A stretch of DNA of 64,000 nucleotides from Trichuris trichiura (taxonomy: Eukaryota; Nematoda; Enoplea; Trichinellida; Trichuridae): NCBI GenBank assembly GCA_037903355.1, contig JBAJFE010000026.1:7006001-7070000 (forward strand), read 5' to 3'. Below the pieces are notes generated by a model. The model searched no databases. It was not told the DNA's origin and worked only from the letters and a program-made list of their open reading frames with translations. Every line of letters starts with the position of its first letter. The stretch's first letter is position 1. A program made the translations under genes and the position numbers. Of the stretch, positions 39,401 through 51,337 are shown one piece after another.

Positions 39401-39743
39401 GTACATGGTGGCGCACAGTCAGTTTTGTTACAGCGGTGACAGCACGCTGTCAGCAATGACAAAGTCAATCAGTGAATTGTCCAGTTGCGACGCTGATGAA
39501 CGTTTGTTGATCGTATTCTCGGATGCCAATCTTAGTCGCTACGGTATTACCCCATCAGAATTTTGTCGCGCCATGAACCCCTCAAATGACAACGTCAGCG
39601 TCTACGCCATATTCATGGGATCCATTGGTGACGAAGCCGTTCGACTGAGAAAAGAACTGCCTATAGGCAGATCATTCGTCTGTCGAGAAACGACGGAACT
39701 TCCGGAAATTGTACGTCAAATTCTCACGTCGAACATCGACTGA
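29963..39743 (+). CDS. VWA8, mitochondrial AAA+ ATPase with VWA domain
   Basis: VWA8 is a matrix-side mitochondrial dynein-like AAA+ protein. Twenty-nine exons keep phase: 29963-30032, 30078-30167, 30214-30344, 31160-31270, 31323-31490, 31547-31711, 31770-31819, 31865-31973, 32024-32122, 32254-32388, 32439-32576, 32627-32704, 34381-34541, 34588-34701, 34750-34918, 34972-35049, 35195-35310, 35371-35474, 35530-35636, 36535-36683, 36742-36817, 36869-37010, 37063-37179, 37234-37439, 37597-37734, 38415-38589, 38641-38906, 38960-39041, 39097-39743 (1396 aa). An Arg-rich, almost acid-free N-terminus suggests mitochondrial import. Module 1 has a degenerate P-loop (LLGQPGRRRR), module 2 GQRGCGKST, module 3 GNQGVGKNK with Walker B VLVVDEADKAP. 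The C-terminal VWA domain has MIDAS DVSAS (about 1213). Human VWA8 is 1905 aa: several hundred residues between KPKTD (exon 25) and KHGK (exon 26) are absent. Exon 18 ends at a GC donor. Introns 12 and 19 carry repeats. Confidence 0.95.
31068..31107. repeat. (TA)n tract in VWA8 intron 3
   Basis: An alternating TA run with ACATATA interruptions, inside the 0.8-kb intron between VWA8 exons 3 and 4. It has no coding relevance. Confidence 0.9.
33255..33625. repeat. Degraded family 2 elements in VWA8 intron 12
   Basis: The words AATCCCGAAAG (about 33261), CTTTCGGGATTTTGACTCG (about 33484) and ATTCGGGATTCG (about 33604) occur in the orientation expected of element ends. The pieces are too diverged to fix exact borders, and may be one long or two nested copies. 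The 1.7-kb intron 12 is the longest in the gene, in line with repeat insertion. Confidence 0.55.
35475..35529 (+). other. GC-AG intron in VWA8
   Basis: The only donor that keeps frame with the homologous peptide on both sides is AAAG|GCAAGT, the classic consensus for GC donors, with acceptor TTTCAG. It gives ...SDRK-ACVKDNVLQIG, aligned with DYKCEVTSGTLRIG in human VWA8. The nearest GT donors either drop a conserved stretch or break phase. Length 55 nt fits the other introns. Confidence 0.72.
35740..35990. mobile_element. Palindromic MITE-like element, family 2, copy 2
   Basis: The left end reads CAGTCAAAATCCCGAAAGG followed by AAATCCCGAACG. The right end has the complements CATTCGGGATTT, CGTTCGGGAATTTG and ATTTTGACTG. 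About 250 bp, no ORF. It lies in intron 19 of VWA8, close to an AAT microsatellite. Compared with copy 1 the two tandem end motifs are the same, the interior is different. Confidence 0.82.
36356..36400. repeat. (AAT)n microsatellite in VWA8 intron 19
   Basis: About 15 pure AAT units, 135 bp upstream of the exon 20 acceptor. Confidence 0.95.
37735..38414 (+). other. VWA8 intron 25 (680 bp), at the point where human VWA8 has extra sequence
   Basis: This intron sits exactly where the human protein carries its long central region. Its first bases can be read in frame as FDVTFGYTFGQ, faintly like TFMGYWTIGQ of the human protein, then a stop follows. No acceptor-donor pair supports an exon. A 74-codon minus-strand frame (37976-38200) is open but resembles nothing I know. 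Confidence 0.45.
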
Positions 39744-40133
39744 CAGCTGTTGCATTCGTCGTTTAATTTTCTTGCCATATCACCATTTCCCTTGGAATAT
39801 AATATCTTGCGCAGCCGTAGAAAACAGAAGTCATCATTGTTAAATTTAAGCACAAAACTAAAGGGAAGGAGTAGTTCGACTCAGCTGACCAAAAGTCTGT
39901 CGTTGGATCCTCACTGTTCCGCCGGAGAGGTGGAAATTCATTTTGCATCTGTTGACTGGTTTCCATCCATTCAAAAACATACAATGATCATGCGGTGCAT
40001 GCACTATCCGCAAAAGTTTATTCCGAGAAATGGGAAGCAACAAAGAAAAAGTTGATGAGCTCCAATATAACAAATGTCAAATTTCTTGGCATATTGCTGC
40101 GTTAGCTTTTGGAACATTGGCAACCCAGCCAGC
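39744..40133. other. Convergent intergenic space, VWA8 and AMPK gamma 3' ends
   Basis: 390 bp separate two stop codons on opposite strands, so both 3' UTRs must fit here and may overlap. I see no clear canonical AATAAA at a sensible distance on either strand; the AT-rich GAATATAATATC near 39798 is a weak candidate for the VWA8 side. Open frames in this space are short. Confidence 0.5.
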
Positions 40134-41810
40134 CTACCTTTTGCTGTTCAAAGAGGGCACAAGCGAGCATAACAGATCGGTGATTGAAATTACGCCGACT
40201 AAGTGACTTTTAGAGCCGACAACAATAAGTCGATGAGCACCATGTCGGACCATGTGATCCACAGCCAAAAGCAACGGAGTACTTCGATGACACGTGACCA
40301 GCTGTTCAACGGTCTGGAAAAAAGTAGTTTCAGACAGTTTACCATAAACAATGTCGCTTGTTCGTACGCGGTGCCTGTCGGTAACAATTTCTTCAACCGT
40401 AAGTTCAACCAGATTTTTCCATCCGTGTTTTGCGATAAAGTTTACAATGTCCACTTTGGTTAATATATCCACAACAATCGGATGCTCCTCTTCGTCTCCC
40501 TCATCCTTTTCCATAGTGACAATAGGCATACTGGATATATTGTACTTCAACAGCTGAGTCAACGCGTCATTCACCGCGCTGTTCATCCTGGCGTAACGAA
40601 GTCCTGTCCAGGTGCCAATGTTCCACTGGTCAATTGGTCGATACATTTCCGGCGGCAATGGTAAACTGGAAAGCTGCAACAGAAAAAGTACGATCAAGTG
40701 AATTCAACGAACATGGTTCAGCCAACGAGCGTTTACGTATTTGTGCAAAAAGCGCAAAACGTGGCGCAGAGTGAGCATAAAGAGAACATTCTTTGTTTCG
40801 GGATCGATCACGGGTATGCGATGCAAACGGCAACGACACAGTATCTCAACCGCGCTCAGTACCCTACGAGCAACAAATGAGCTAAGTTGAGAGCGGAAAG
40901 GAGAACAGCCCGAAAATGATCGCTTACTTTTCCGTCGCGCTAACGCAAGTGAGAACGGTTGCCTTCGGACCTGACGAAGCTTTTGGAGGATCGAAGATCC
41001 ATTCCTTCAGTTGACAATCCAACCAACTCAACAAGTCGTCATTGTTAGCCAACATAACACCGAGAAGATCAGTAATTGTCATAACGCTGACGGTCGCATG
41101 TCGTTCGTCATCCCAGACCAGAGCGCTAAGAGCGCTGTTGCTGAGCAATGCACCCAAAGCTTGTCGGGTCTGCATGAAAGAGAAAAGCAAAGAAATATAT
41201 ACATAATAAAAAATAGTTAACAACAAATACCACTCACCGTCAAGTGTGAATCAATAACGACGACCGAATTTTGTTTACCCATCAAATCGTAACACGTGAA
41301 CATTGTCAAAATTTTCATGACCGGCTTCTCTCCAACATCTGCAAGAAAAAGTGAACATACGCGCTACTGTCAGCATATGTAAATTCGTAATATACTTTAC
41401 CTAGTCGCCCTACAATTTCGGCTGCGTTTGGGCGGGACATTTTTCGCAAAATTAAGAATTGCTGAAAGAAAACGACCCGTCAATTTGGCTACTTCTATTT
41501 TAAGGTTTTCGTAGTTGACAATGCTGGCTAGCTGCGCGACAGGTTTGACTGGAAAAAAGCTCGGCAAAGTTCGCAACTTCGTTTCAATCGCTTACGGAAA
41601 CGACAAATCGAAATTTCTACGCGCGCATCTGACGGTCAACCGTACGCAACATTATTTTAAAGAAAAGTTACTTTGCTCTTCTTCGTTACCACGATAGTAA
41701 TGAAGAAAATGAAAGTTTTGACCACAGACTTATTGCTAATACAGCAAAGCATAGATGGCCATAAAGACGGTACATTATTAGAACAAGGAAATACCGCCAT
41801 ACCTGTTACG

Positions 41811-41876
<66 letters not shown>

Positions 41877-43423
41877 TAAATGAATTGTTCCGCAGCATGA
41901 GATTTTGCCTTTCAAAGTCAAGTTTTTAATCCTCTGTCTGTCATTATTATTTTTTTATTATTCCTAGAACTAGAGCGTTCCGAAAGCTCTGAAATTAAAA
42001 GTTGAGTGCATTGATATCTGTACAATGTTTTTCAATAACGGTTCATCCATCCGCTGGTAGAGCAGCTGCTTCGTTCAATTTACAGATACCAGCACAACAA
42101 ATAAGCGGGAAAAGCCGTAGAAGATCATATTGTTCCTATCATAATAAATCCAAGTTCCACTTACGTTTTATGATGCCAAAATTGAACAAGTTACAGTAAT
42201 GCATAAACAGCAAGCTTAAAGGCAGGCGGTAAATGTAAGGCTGGATTTCTTGCAAGCATAGTAGCATGCGATAAATGTAAGGCGGATTCGTTGATCCTAT
42301 AGGGAATACGTTCTATACAGAGACAAAAATTTCTTCGCTAAGCCATCACGAGCACTGGGACAAAGCCCAAGTCGAATCCGCTGAACTTGCCTAGTATTTG
42401 TAATATAATCTCAAAAATAAAGGCGGTGCATAGCTGCTATACCAGCTTCTTTACGCCGACATGCATTTATGGGATCGAGTGCTGTAAAGCAATTATGTGA
42501 AGGGAGATCCAAAAGCTATGGAATGTAGCCTTATATATATTCCCTTTTAAATCATAAGGAATTACAGTTGCAGTTGAAATTTTTTGAAATGCTCTCAGCA
42601 GGAAAAAAAACGAAACTAGCTTCAAGGAATCATTTACATTACACGAATAGGCTTTCGTTAATACTTGGGCAATATTGACTGAAATGCCATGCAGACATGG
42701 ACACTTCAAGACTAAACTAATTGCCAATAAAATAAAAGACAATAAACTATTAATGTCAAAACACGGGATGATAAAGTAAAAAATTGGATAGCGGCGCTTA
42801 CACAGCTCAGGAAAGGGGCTGAACAAGAAGCAATTAAATAACGTAGGACGCCGCAAAACGAGAGTCGCCATAGAACATTATCTAAGGAAAACTACATTTC
42901 GAAATTTAAGAAAAAACTACACGGCGCTCAGATCGATCCGATTACACGAGAAGTCTCATCAGCTCGCTCTAATGCCGATGCCGCCCTCGTTTGAACTCCC
43001 ATAGACGTTCGCGTCAAGTGAACGCCAAAAGAAGATGGGTGCACTTACCGAAGCTTCCGATCTGGAACGTAAGCGACTCTGCGGCGACATATCCGCGTCA
43101 TCTTCGTCGGGAAAAACCTTTCTCAAATCTGAGCAACCGCTATCCTCGCTGATGCTTTCTTCCGAAACGATGTTCATTTTGGTCGACAGCGCTGACGATA
43201 CTTCGGATATTGTACTTTCCCGGCTTGTTGCTTCGTTGGTCGATTCAGACATGGTACGCTGTCGAAAACGACTTAAGAAGTTGCCCAAATGCAAAGCGGG
43301 ACTGCGAGGTGGAGCGAAACCGTTCGTGCCGCCTCCGCTGGTGACAGAAAAGCTCAGTTCGTCCGAGCTGTCCATGCTGGATGACTCTTTTCCTTTCGCT
43401 GCAAAATGCTGCGGAATCATTCG
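40134..43423 (-). CDS. AMP-activated protein kinase gamma subunit (SNF4/PRKAG type)
   Basis: The gamma subunit binds AMP, ADP and ATP through four CBS motifs and regulates the AMPK trimer. Seven exons are in phase: 43049-43423, 41401-41461, 41238-41338, 40928-41169, 40737-40863, 40368-40673, 40134-40313. From the ATG at 43420 this gives 462 aa. Residues 1-124 are Ser-rich and disordered, ending RSRSEAS, like long vertebrate gamma-2. CBS1 has CYDLM and VMTITDLL, CBS2 RLHRIPVIDPET, CBS3 VVDILTKVDIVNF, CBS4 GAHRLIVVGSKSH and VISITDLL. The Asp residues at the ribose sites of CBS1, 3 and 4 and the His-Arg pairs of CBS2 and 4 are kept. The Arg of CBS1 (human R70) and CBS3 (R224) are replaced by Leu and Asn, and CBS3 has an acidic insert KDEGDEEEH. 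The first exon may also be internal, since its frame is open through the acceptor at 43424. Confidence 0.93.
41810..41877. repeat. (ATT)n microsatellite in AMPK gamma intron
   Basis: About 22 pure ATT units in the 1.6-kb intron between the Ser-rich first exon and the second exon. This is the third AAT-type array in the window. Confidence 0.95.
42042..42090. repeat. Degraded piece of palindromic family 1
   Basis: TCATCCATCCGCTGGTAG and, 25 bases on, TTTACAGATACC match the right arm of copy B (TCATCCATTCGCTGGTAG ... TTACAGATATACC). No left arm is left. It lies in the AMPK gamma intron. Confidence 0.6.
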
Positions 43424-46400
43424 CTAAAATGCAAAACATTTCAGACGCCGTCTCTCGGTGTGCTGCAAATAAATGTTTCAACGCGTCGAGCAAGTGAGCA
43501 AAATCTACACTTGGTCTGGAAGTAAAAAAAAAAGCTGAGCATAACCAACGACGACTACATAGGCTCATTCGTGGACGAAAGTGACGCTGTCAACCTTTGA
43601 AATTTCTCGATGGAAGAGTAAAGGCTTAGAAGTTAAAACCATCCGTGCCAGTACAGCACTCAAGCGGAAAGCCATTCATTTTAAATTACTGCATTGCGGC
43701 GATAAACAAATCTTCTAAGGAGTCACGCTGATAGATGCTTCATCTTGTGCCATTTGTTTGAGGAATTTTCAGTCTTCGCATGCGCGCCAAGCGGCAGCGA
43801 GAATGGACACTGCACTTCCAAAGAAATTATAAAATAAGGGTAGCACTAAATTCAATGATCGGAAGGGTGGAGCGAAAACAGAGTCACATGCTAATGTGCC
43901 AAACTGAACCCGTTGAAAACCGCTTGACCTTACGAGAAGTTGAAGTTGCGCAACTGCTAGTAGCTGCTCGCATAAAACGCCATTACGATCGAACTTCAAA
44001 CCAAAACTCGCCAATAACAACACACTGTTATAGAGACTCAGTATAAGCGACTTATGATCTTCAACACAATCGAAGCAAGCGGAAGACAGAGGCTTCGATC
44101 TACTTGCGCCAAAGGGCAACAGTTGTTAATAGACAACCATGGAGACGATATTTTCAACCATTCTACTTTCAACGTAATCGACCAATTCATCAAGATGAAA
44201 GTAGCCGAAGCTGTGCTCTTTCTTTCTATGCATTATTCTCTTGATAACGCTAACTAATCAGCCTGTGTTCGAATGCAAAAACTGACAGCTTATTAGCTGC
44301 TCGTATGAGCACCGTACTCGAATAAATGCCTATCCACGTCTTCACAAAGTTCAAAATAGAGCATAAAGTGAAAGCGCCAATCCAGAGAGTTCACGCAACG
44401 AAACAGTTCTCAATGCTGCGACTTTCAGCTTAGCAAACCAATTTTTTCTTTGGTTGTCTTACGCCTCTCGTAGTACTTTTCAAGACATCTCAACGTATAG
44501 TTTTCGTTCGCTCTTGAGCAGGCACTGAAGCGAAAAAAGTAGCCGTCTATGTAAAGCAAAAGAAGCATCCGCGGTAGCGTGGACTCTGCATACTTAGTTC
44601 CCGCCACATTCGAGCAACAAGCTCGAACTAAAAATTCACCATAATCGCCTTGGACCACGCATTGACATTGGTGCAATTAAAGCCGTAAAACCAAAATTTG
44701 AAACAGATAAACCCGTTGTTGCTGCAGCGGACAGTTTCGCCCGCTGTATCGCAGCGTTGTGCCCAGCTGTAGTGTATATTAATATAGAAAACCAGTTTGG
44801 AAAAATGCAAATCATAATTGGGAAACTACCTTGCCCTAAGCGTCTTCGGACCAACGAGAGGGTGCCACTCTAGCACCACTGCTATTTGCAAATGATAATT
44901 CGAGCAGATAAAAAAATAACAGGCAAAAATTACGAATACATGCACCTCCAAGACGAGAGATTTTAGCAGCAATAACCGGTGGATTTGGCAAACAAAAAAG
45001 GTGCCCGCTTCAATGCGCTGTTCAACTTCCGGCCTACGAAAATGGGGCACAAGTTTTAAAACAAAAAAAAGCGAACCGCGCTTGTGAAATAAATTTTTCA
45101 GCCACGAGTTACCGAAAAAGAAAGCGCCAAAAAAAGACGAATAAATCAGCTTATTACTCTCCCTTCGTAAACGCGGTTCATCTCCTGTACGTGTCAACAA
45201 GCCAATGCACAGCGTCCTATTAGTTCGCGCTGAACTTACAAAGCAATTATAAGTTCGTCAGTGAACGCACAAAAGGCGTCACGTTTCACCAATCCCCTTG
45301 GGCTATACAGCAATGCTTTTTCCATAAAAAGTTGTTTCTTTTCAAAGGAAAATCAAAATAGTGCATAACGAGTAAATCGAGCAGAAAGGGGCGCTCTTTT
45401 ACGTTTACGGTTAAATCAGTCGACAAACGACCAGTTTAACAAACAAACGCCATTTAAGGACAGCCGTTCAAACATTACTCGTCATCGATGCTCCCCCCAT
45501 CGAAAAAAAGGGAGAATTAATAAAGTAAATATTGTTTGGCACGAAAAATGTCACCTCGGCCGTCTGGCTGAAAATATTTGCCGCGTCATTAGCGCATTTC
45601 CAGTTTCCTCCGTTTCTGCTTTTTGCAAATGGCAAAATTCGAGGATAAAAATAAATTATACCCTCCTCAACTGGTTCACCTTCGCTGCAGCTTCCCTCGG
45701 CCGGCAGTCGACGGGAATGAGTCTTCAAAGTTGCCTACTTTATCGCGACCAATTGCGTATCGACTGGAGGGACGAAATTACAACTTGCGCAGATGAAAAA
45801 TAAATATTCAAATAAAAACATACGCTACCGCGCTGCCACTGGAAAAGCAATGGAGTCAGCGTGAAAAAGCGTCGCTGATGGCAAAACAACAAAGTTAGGC
45901 TTGAGTCGTATTAAGCGCGATGAAGTCTTAACGAAAAACATAAAAAGCTTGACAAGTTCACTTTTAAAATGGGTTACCTTTGTTGAACAACAACCTGTTT
46001 TGCTTACATTTGAACCCGACAAAGAAGCGCCGTGAAGTCACGTCAACTGCTCGATTTCACGCTGAGCAGTTTAACTTCCAAACAAGGAAGTAGGCAAGCT
46101 TAAGTAACCAATGCTTTTTTTCAGATTTAATAAAATTATCATCCCAGTTTGAACCCAACTGTTCGTTGGCGATGGAGAATCCACATACGAACGGATTGGA
46201 TTGGGAAACATTTAAGGCGCAATATTGCGATTAAACAATTAGCATAAACCTGGGTGAACCCGCTAATGGCTACTTTGCATAACGCCAACTGATGAAAATC
46301 AATTTTCCCTCAATAGATGGTCATTCAAATACCGAATATGGTAGTAAGTCGCAGCTGCGACTGGGAACGTAAAATTGGTCTGCAAAAATAGCTCCCCTCC

Positions 46401-49400
46401 AACAGCCTTCCAATAGGGCCAGTTCGCATCTGATGGACGCAGCATAAAGTTTACATCCTTCCTCAGGCGGGTTGTTGAGATGCTGCCATTGCGCACGAAA
46501 GGCGCCAAGGTGGAGCGGCAGGGAAAACATGGGCCAAAGTTTCCGTATCGTCATTTTCAAGAAAGAAAAAAACAAAAATTCAAGAACAGCTAGCTGTTGC
46601 CACGATTGATAAAAACCTCATCATGTTGCAATCGACTTGCTAATTTTCTAGAGATCAATAAAACCGCTGTGACATGCCGGCAAAAACAATAATGATGAGG
46701 TCCGCAGACGATTGCTTACGACGCAGTCGTCTGAAACACACTCAAGCCTATACTTACACTACATACGCGTTATCTGAGTTGGCAGAAGTATTAATTTAAA
46801 AAAAAGAGAAATGTCCACCCTGCTAGACTCATAATGCAAGTTTTTGGAGAAACTTGCTCGGAAGGTCTGTTCAAGCGACGCCGTACTAACAGCAAGAATT
46901 GCTTTGCATTACGGACACGGAAGAACCGAAAGGTCAAGTCTTAAGAAACCACTGTTATCTCTGTTTACTGGCGTAGCTGACATGAAGCTGAGTAGCGTCC
47001 GCTCAAGTATGTTCTCCAACATAGCAACCGAACATGACAGAACCACTCGAACAATCTTATTTGTTGCAACAGGTTCACTCCTTTTTTTAAAGCAGTCCTA
47101 CTGGATGTTTTACCCAAGCTGTCAACGCTTTCATAATCATACGCGTTCAATGATTGTGAAGGATGGAACTGACGAAAATTGATGAATTACTTGTCTCCTT
47201 CGGAGGACAATAACGTCTACATAGTGTGTACATAGTTTGCCCATTTGGATAACGCGTACTTGTCGGCAGCTAGGCATTATTCAATACGAAACCGTCGCCC
47301 GGTTAACTGTTGTGTTAACATGACCTTCTACATCTTAGGCAGAGCGCAAAAACAAACAATATAATAAGATCAATCACAACTGCACATAAAGACTGAGGTA
47401 GACGAAAGTGCAAGATATAGCATTAATACTTCTCGGTTTGTATTGAAAATAAAGCGCATCTTTTTCAGGGCGCAGATAATGGCATAATGGCATACGGAAA
47501 TGCGACCCTCATGGGTCACACTTCCGTACAGCATTTTGTGGTATAATCAAGAGATCTGACATTCTGTTTCTGTTGAAAGTCGGTTTACATGCTACTAAGT
47601 TCAATTAAGACTCCACATGAGGCTTGACGAGCAATATATGCAATTAGCAGTGGTGAAATATTTTAATAAGTTTTCCAATAAGCTCGTTTCGAATAATGGA
47701 ACTGATAAAAGCTGTCGATCCAGTCTACAAAAAAAAATTCAGAGTTTTACACGCTGACGACAATGAATGAATTTACAATTCACGTTATCGGCCCAGAACG
47801 ATGCCAAATTCAAGCAGCTACGTCGGCAGTGTACCTCGAGGCTCTTTACGCCAACTCGCGCTTTCTCTACGCGGCGCGTAAAAAAGCATGATACTTTTCA
47901 ATGAGCAAACATATTTTTCTATTCAGGCAACGCGCGCCATTACATAACGGCAATAAGTTGCGTAAGCAATTCATTAGTGCAGCAAAAGGCTGATTGAAAA
48001 TGTTGAACCTGTAAATCAGTAAAACATACCAAAACAAGTATACCTACAACTAACTGACCAAAAAGGACGCAAAGAGAAATTAGCTGGTCACCAGTCAACC
48101 GTAGTATTTCAAAATGTGCTTTATTACAAAAACTGAAATTAGCCACTAATGGAGCACCCGGAAAATCCGGCAAAATGTTTACTCTCCCATTTGGGCCTAT
48201 ACCAAAGCTAAAGTGATTGCTCTCTCAAACTTTTTTCTGACGAGCGTCACATCCAACAATTTCATTGCCACTGCAGTCGTAAACGAAAATTTAAATCCTA
48301 TTGATCGGCTCAAGCAACCCGAGGGGGCAACGGAGAAACAACGTGCCAATGGACGCAATTTTGTCAATGCTGCTCGAAGGAAGCTCTCGAGAGCAACGAC
48401 GCTGTTTAAAAAGTTTTGTTCACAAGTTATAAATAGACTTCCGGGTCCGAATCTCCAACCAGGACGCAAGGTGAGGAGAGAAATTTCAAATTCGCCCTAA
48501 CGACAGTGCCGACTTTTCGGCAAACCTGTCTCTCTTTCTATCATCTATGGGGAAAACGTATAAACAAACCCCCAAAGTGCTCCGCCAATGACTGGACATC
48601 AATTGTCAATGTTAGCAGGAGCAGTAAGTCAGGAAGGCGAGAAATTGTTTTCACGCCGATTCTTTTGCGGCGGCGTTAGGCGAAGCAACGAAGACTTAGT
48701 ACGCGAACGCAAGGCGAACGATGATCGCATCATCTACAACTTTGCCTATAAATCAGCTAGCGTTCTTGCCCACAAAATTCCTATAGTTCATAACGTGCAA
48801 CTGTCGTCCGCACAGCTGCGACTATTTCGACAATCAGACGAAGAGACAATCTTTCTTACCCTGTCAAGCTTAAAAAGCAAGGGCGCTCTCCCCAAAGCGA
48901 CTGATAGCTCTTCGAACTCAAAGAAAGGTTTCCAAGAGGATAATGGAGAAAAGAAAGAAAAGCGGGACAATCAATTCGGCCTTTCGGGTCATGTTACGCC
49001 TCCAACGCAGGAGAATAGTGCCGCAACAATGTAGATACGCGTTCAGAGTTCACCGTATTGAATACAGCTCAGGAGCAACGCCGCGTCATTAACGCATTAT
49101 TGCAAGAGATTGTGTATGCTAAAACGGTTCATGTTAAGGGTCCAAATTGCAGCCCGAAAGCAACAAGTAGAAATTGAGCTAGGAGAACTTCATCGATCCT
49201 TTGCTGAACTTTACTGAAGCGTAGGATCGTCCGGAAATGTGAAAACAAACGATTACGAGTTGGGCACTTCGTGATGAACGACTGACCAGATTGCGGTTTT
49301 CGTGCTTAGCACTTAAAGTGCCTTAGGACCGGAACGATCGCTGCTGACGATCGATTCAAGCTAATCCCCTACACCTTTGATTTGAAATAAACACCCGCGC

Positions 49401-50914
49401 GCAGTTTCGTATAGGCGGCGGGAAAAAGTGGAGCAAAATCGTGACAGACTGAGGATGCATACGCTACGCGACCGCCTTCGGTGGCTCATCAATCACAAGT
49501 AACCCCGCCCAAGTCACCTTTAAAGCGCCCTTAGGCTCAGGTAGCAACGTGATCCGTCAGTTCACAGCATTTCCACAACCGATCAACGAGCAAATATATT
49601 CACCCGATTGTTTACCGGAAAGACTGGGTCAAAATCCAGCGGGGGCTATTTTAAAGTAATTGTCAAAAAAGGGAAAAAAGAAAGGTATACATTGCGCGCG
49701 GAAGGCGATCAATTTCGCTGGCACGGTACCGTTGCAAGAGCAATTATCAACATCTGCCTTTGATGGGACAGAAGAAGCCACGACGAAGTCCCATTTTCCC
49801 AGCCCCTCTTTACCGCATCGGAAAGTTCCGGTTTGAAGAAGTATACGAGAATGAAAGGTAATGCGAGAAAAAAACTAGTCTCGCGCCTGTTCGTGCTGCC
49901 AAGGGGAAAACGCGAGAAAAATTGCCACACTGACCTCTCAAGCTCATCTCACAAGAAAGAGAGAGAGAGAGAGACCATTGAACAACCAGCAAGAGCGCCG
50001 GTCAATAAAGTAAAGTTTTGCCGCCAATATTCTTCATTGCAAGGATCGACTTTTGAACGGAATGACTAAATAGAAATTGCGTACTACGGCAACGTCAGTC
50101 CAGTTGAAATGCTCTCTCAATCAAGTTACGCTGAAACGAATGAACCTACAGCGTCTACAAACAGGTAGTTCATTTTATCAAGCAGGCTATGTTTAGCTCC
50201 TACATTTTGTCGCGGATATATTACGCAAGAAATGGATTGCTCCCAGGGGATGTCTCCTCCTTGTCTCCCTTGGCAGCTGTCACTTCGGAAGGTTCCTACA
50301 AACTGAGCCGTCAAAAAGTGCTCGAATGTCGATCGTAACTATCGTTAAGCTAATATTTCTACCGCAGTCGGGCCAAAGGTCCCAAAAGCGCGTTTGAATA
50401 CAACACTGGAAAGCAGATGAACTAATGGTTTTCCACTTTTTTAAAAGAAAAGAATGAATTGCGAATAGCCATCTGCGGAGACGACACGACAACTCGGCGG
50501 CACGTTGGCAATCCCAATTTGGACTGGCCGACAGCTAACAGGAAGGAACGCATCCACCTTTACCGCTGCCTCCTCCTCCTACGTACACGTCTGCTATCAC
50601 CCGCAGTCAAAAGGGCACATCGAATAGGATGCGACAGATTTTGTCCGCAAAGATTAAGTCGAATGCTCGTTTGACAGCTCTAAGTAGGAAGGAAAGAGGA
50701 GCAATGCGTACCAGTTCTTATTTTCGTCGGAGCGGATAAACTTCCTGACAGGAAACCTGCCCGGCGATACGTAGATAAAAATTCTTCTAACAAATTCGAA
50801 CAATAGCGAGAATGGAATATCGCCTAAGGAAAAGCTCGACTAACAAGGGCGATTATCTTTTTGCCACTGAACTTCGACTTGATAGCAAATTGTCAGGCAA
50901 AAGCAAGCGCTTAC
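43424..50914. other. Seven kb without a firm gene; possible giant 5' intron of AMPK gamma
   Basis: Many frames of 60-148 codons occur on both strands; the longest is plus 48588-49034, with a Ser/Lys/Glu-rich tail. None has family similarity or flanking splice sites that make a chain. If the exon at 50915-51115 belongs to AMPK gamma, this is its first intron. Otherwise it is intergenic and holds the AMPK gamma promoter near 43430. Confidence 0.4.
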
Positions 50915-51115
50915 CTCATCTGGCGATTTTTCGGGATATTTGTAGACATTGTGACGACGATGGATCGGTTCGTTTTCGATTGGTGATCTCTCGTGAATAA
51001 AAGGTACTTCGACGGTTGGATTGCTGCCGGTGAATCCGGTTGGTCGACGAGCGCGAAACTTACGACCTTCCGGATCCGGCGAGCTTTCGCTGCACGGGGT
51101 AAAACGACCCTTCAT
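50915..51115 (-). CDS. Exon-like segment, possible 5' exon of AMPK gamma
   Basis: From the ATG at 51115, 67 codons run to a good donor (GATGAG|GTAAGCGC) in phase 0, the phase needed by the acceptor at 43424. The peptide is rich in Pro, Arg, Ser and charged residues (for example IHRRHNVYKYPEKSPDE) and has no domain. I do not recognise it. Long AMPK gamma isoforms do have disordered N-terminal extensions spliced over large introns, so the link is plausible but rests only on strand, phase and composition. A second frame, open through 51160-51240 (LLEEERLRPSKPC), precedes it and may be leader or another exon. Confidence 0.4.
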
Positions 51116-51299
51116 CTTTGGCCCCTCTTGGAGACAGTTGCAGTCATAGTGGCTTTTGTCCAATGATTGAAAGGATCGTTAGAACACGGCTTGGATGGTC
51201 TAAGCCGCTCTTCTTCCAACAGGATCTGCTGAAACTGAGAAAGAAATATTAAAAATTGGTCGACCGAACGAATTAGGAGAACGCGAACTTGACTCGGAA

Positions 51300-51337
<38 letters not shown>

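Noticed and set aside
42467..42871. 134-codon minus-strand ORF
   Set aside because: Lies in the AMPK gamma intron on the same strand; hydrophobic, AT-rich, no homology and not joined in phase to neighbouring exons.
43035..43427. 130-codon plus-strand ORF
   Set aside because: Antisense to the Ser-rich first AMPK gamma exon; Ser codons create open frames on the other strand.
48588..49034. 148-codon plus-strand ORF with a charged tail
   Set aside because: Longest single open frame in that area, but low complexity, no known domain and no supporting signals; below my threshold.
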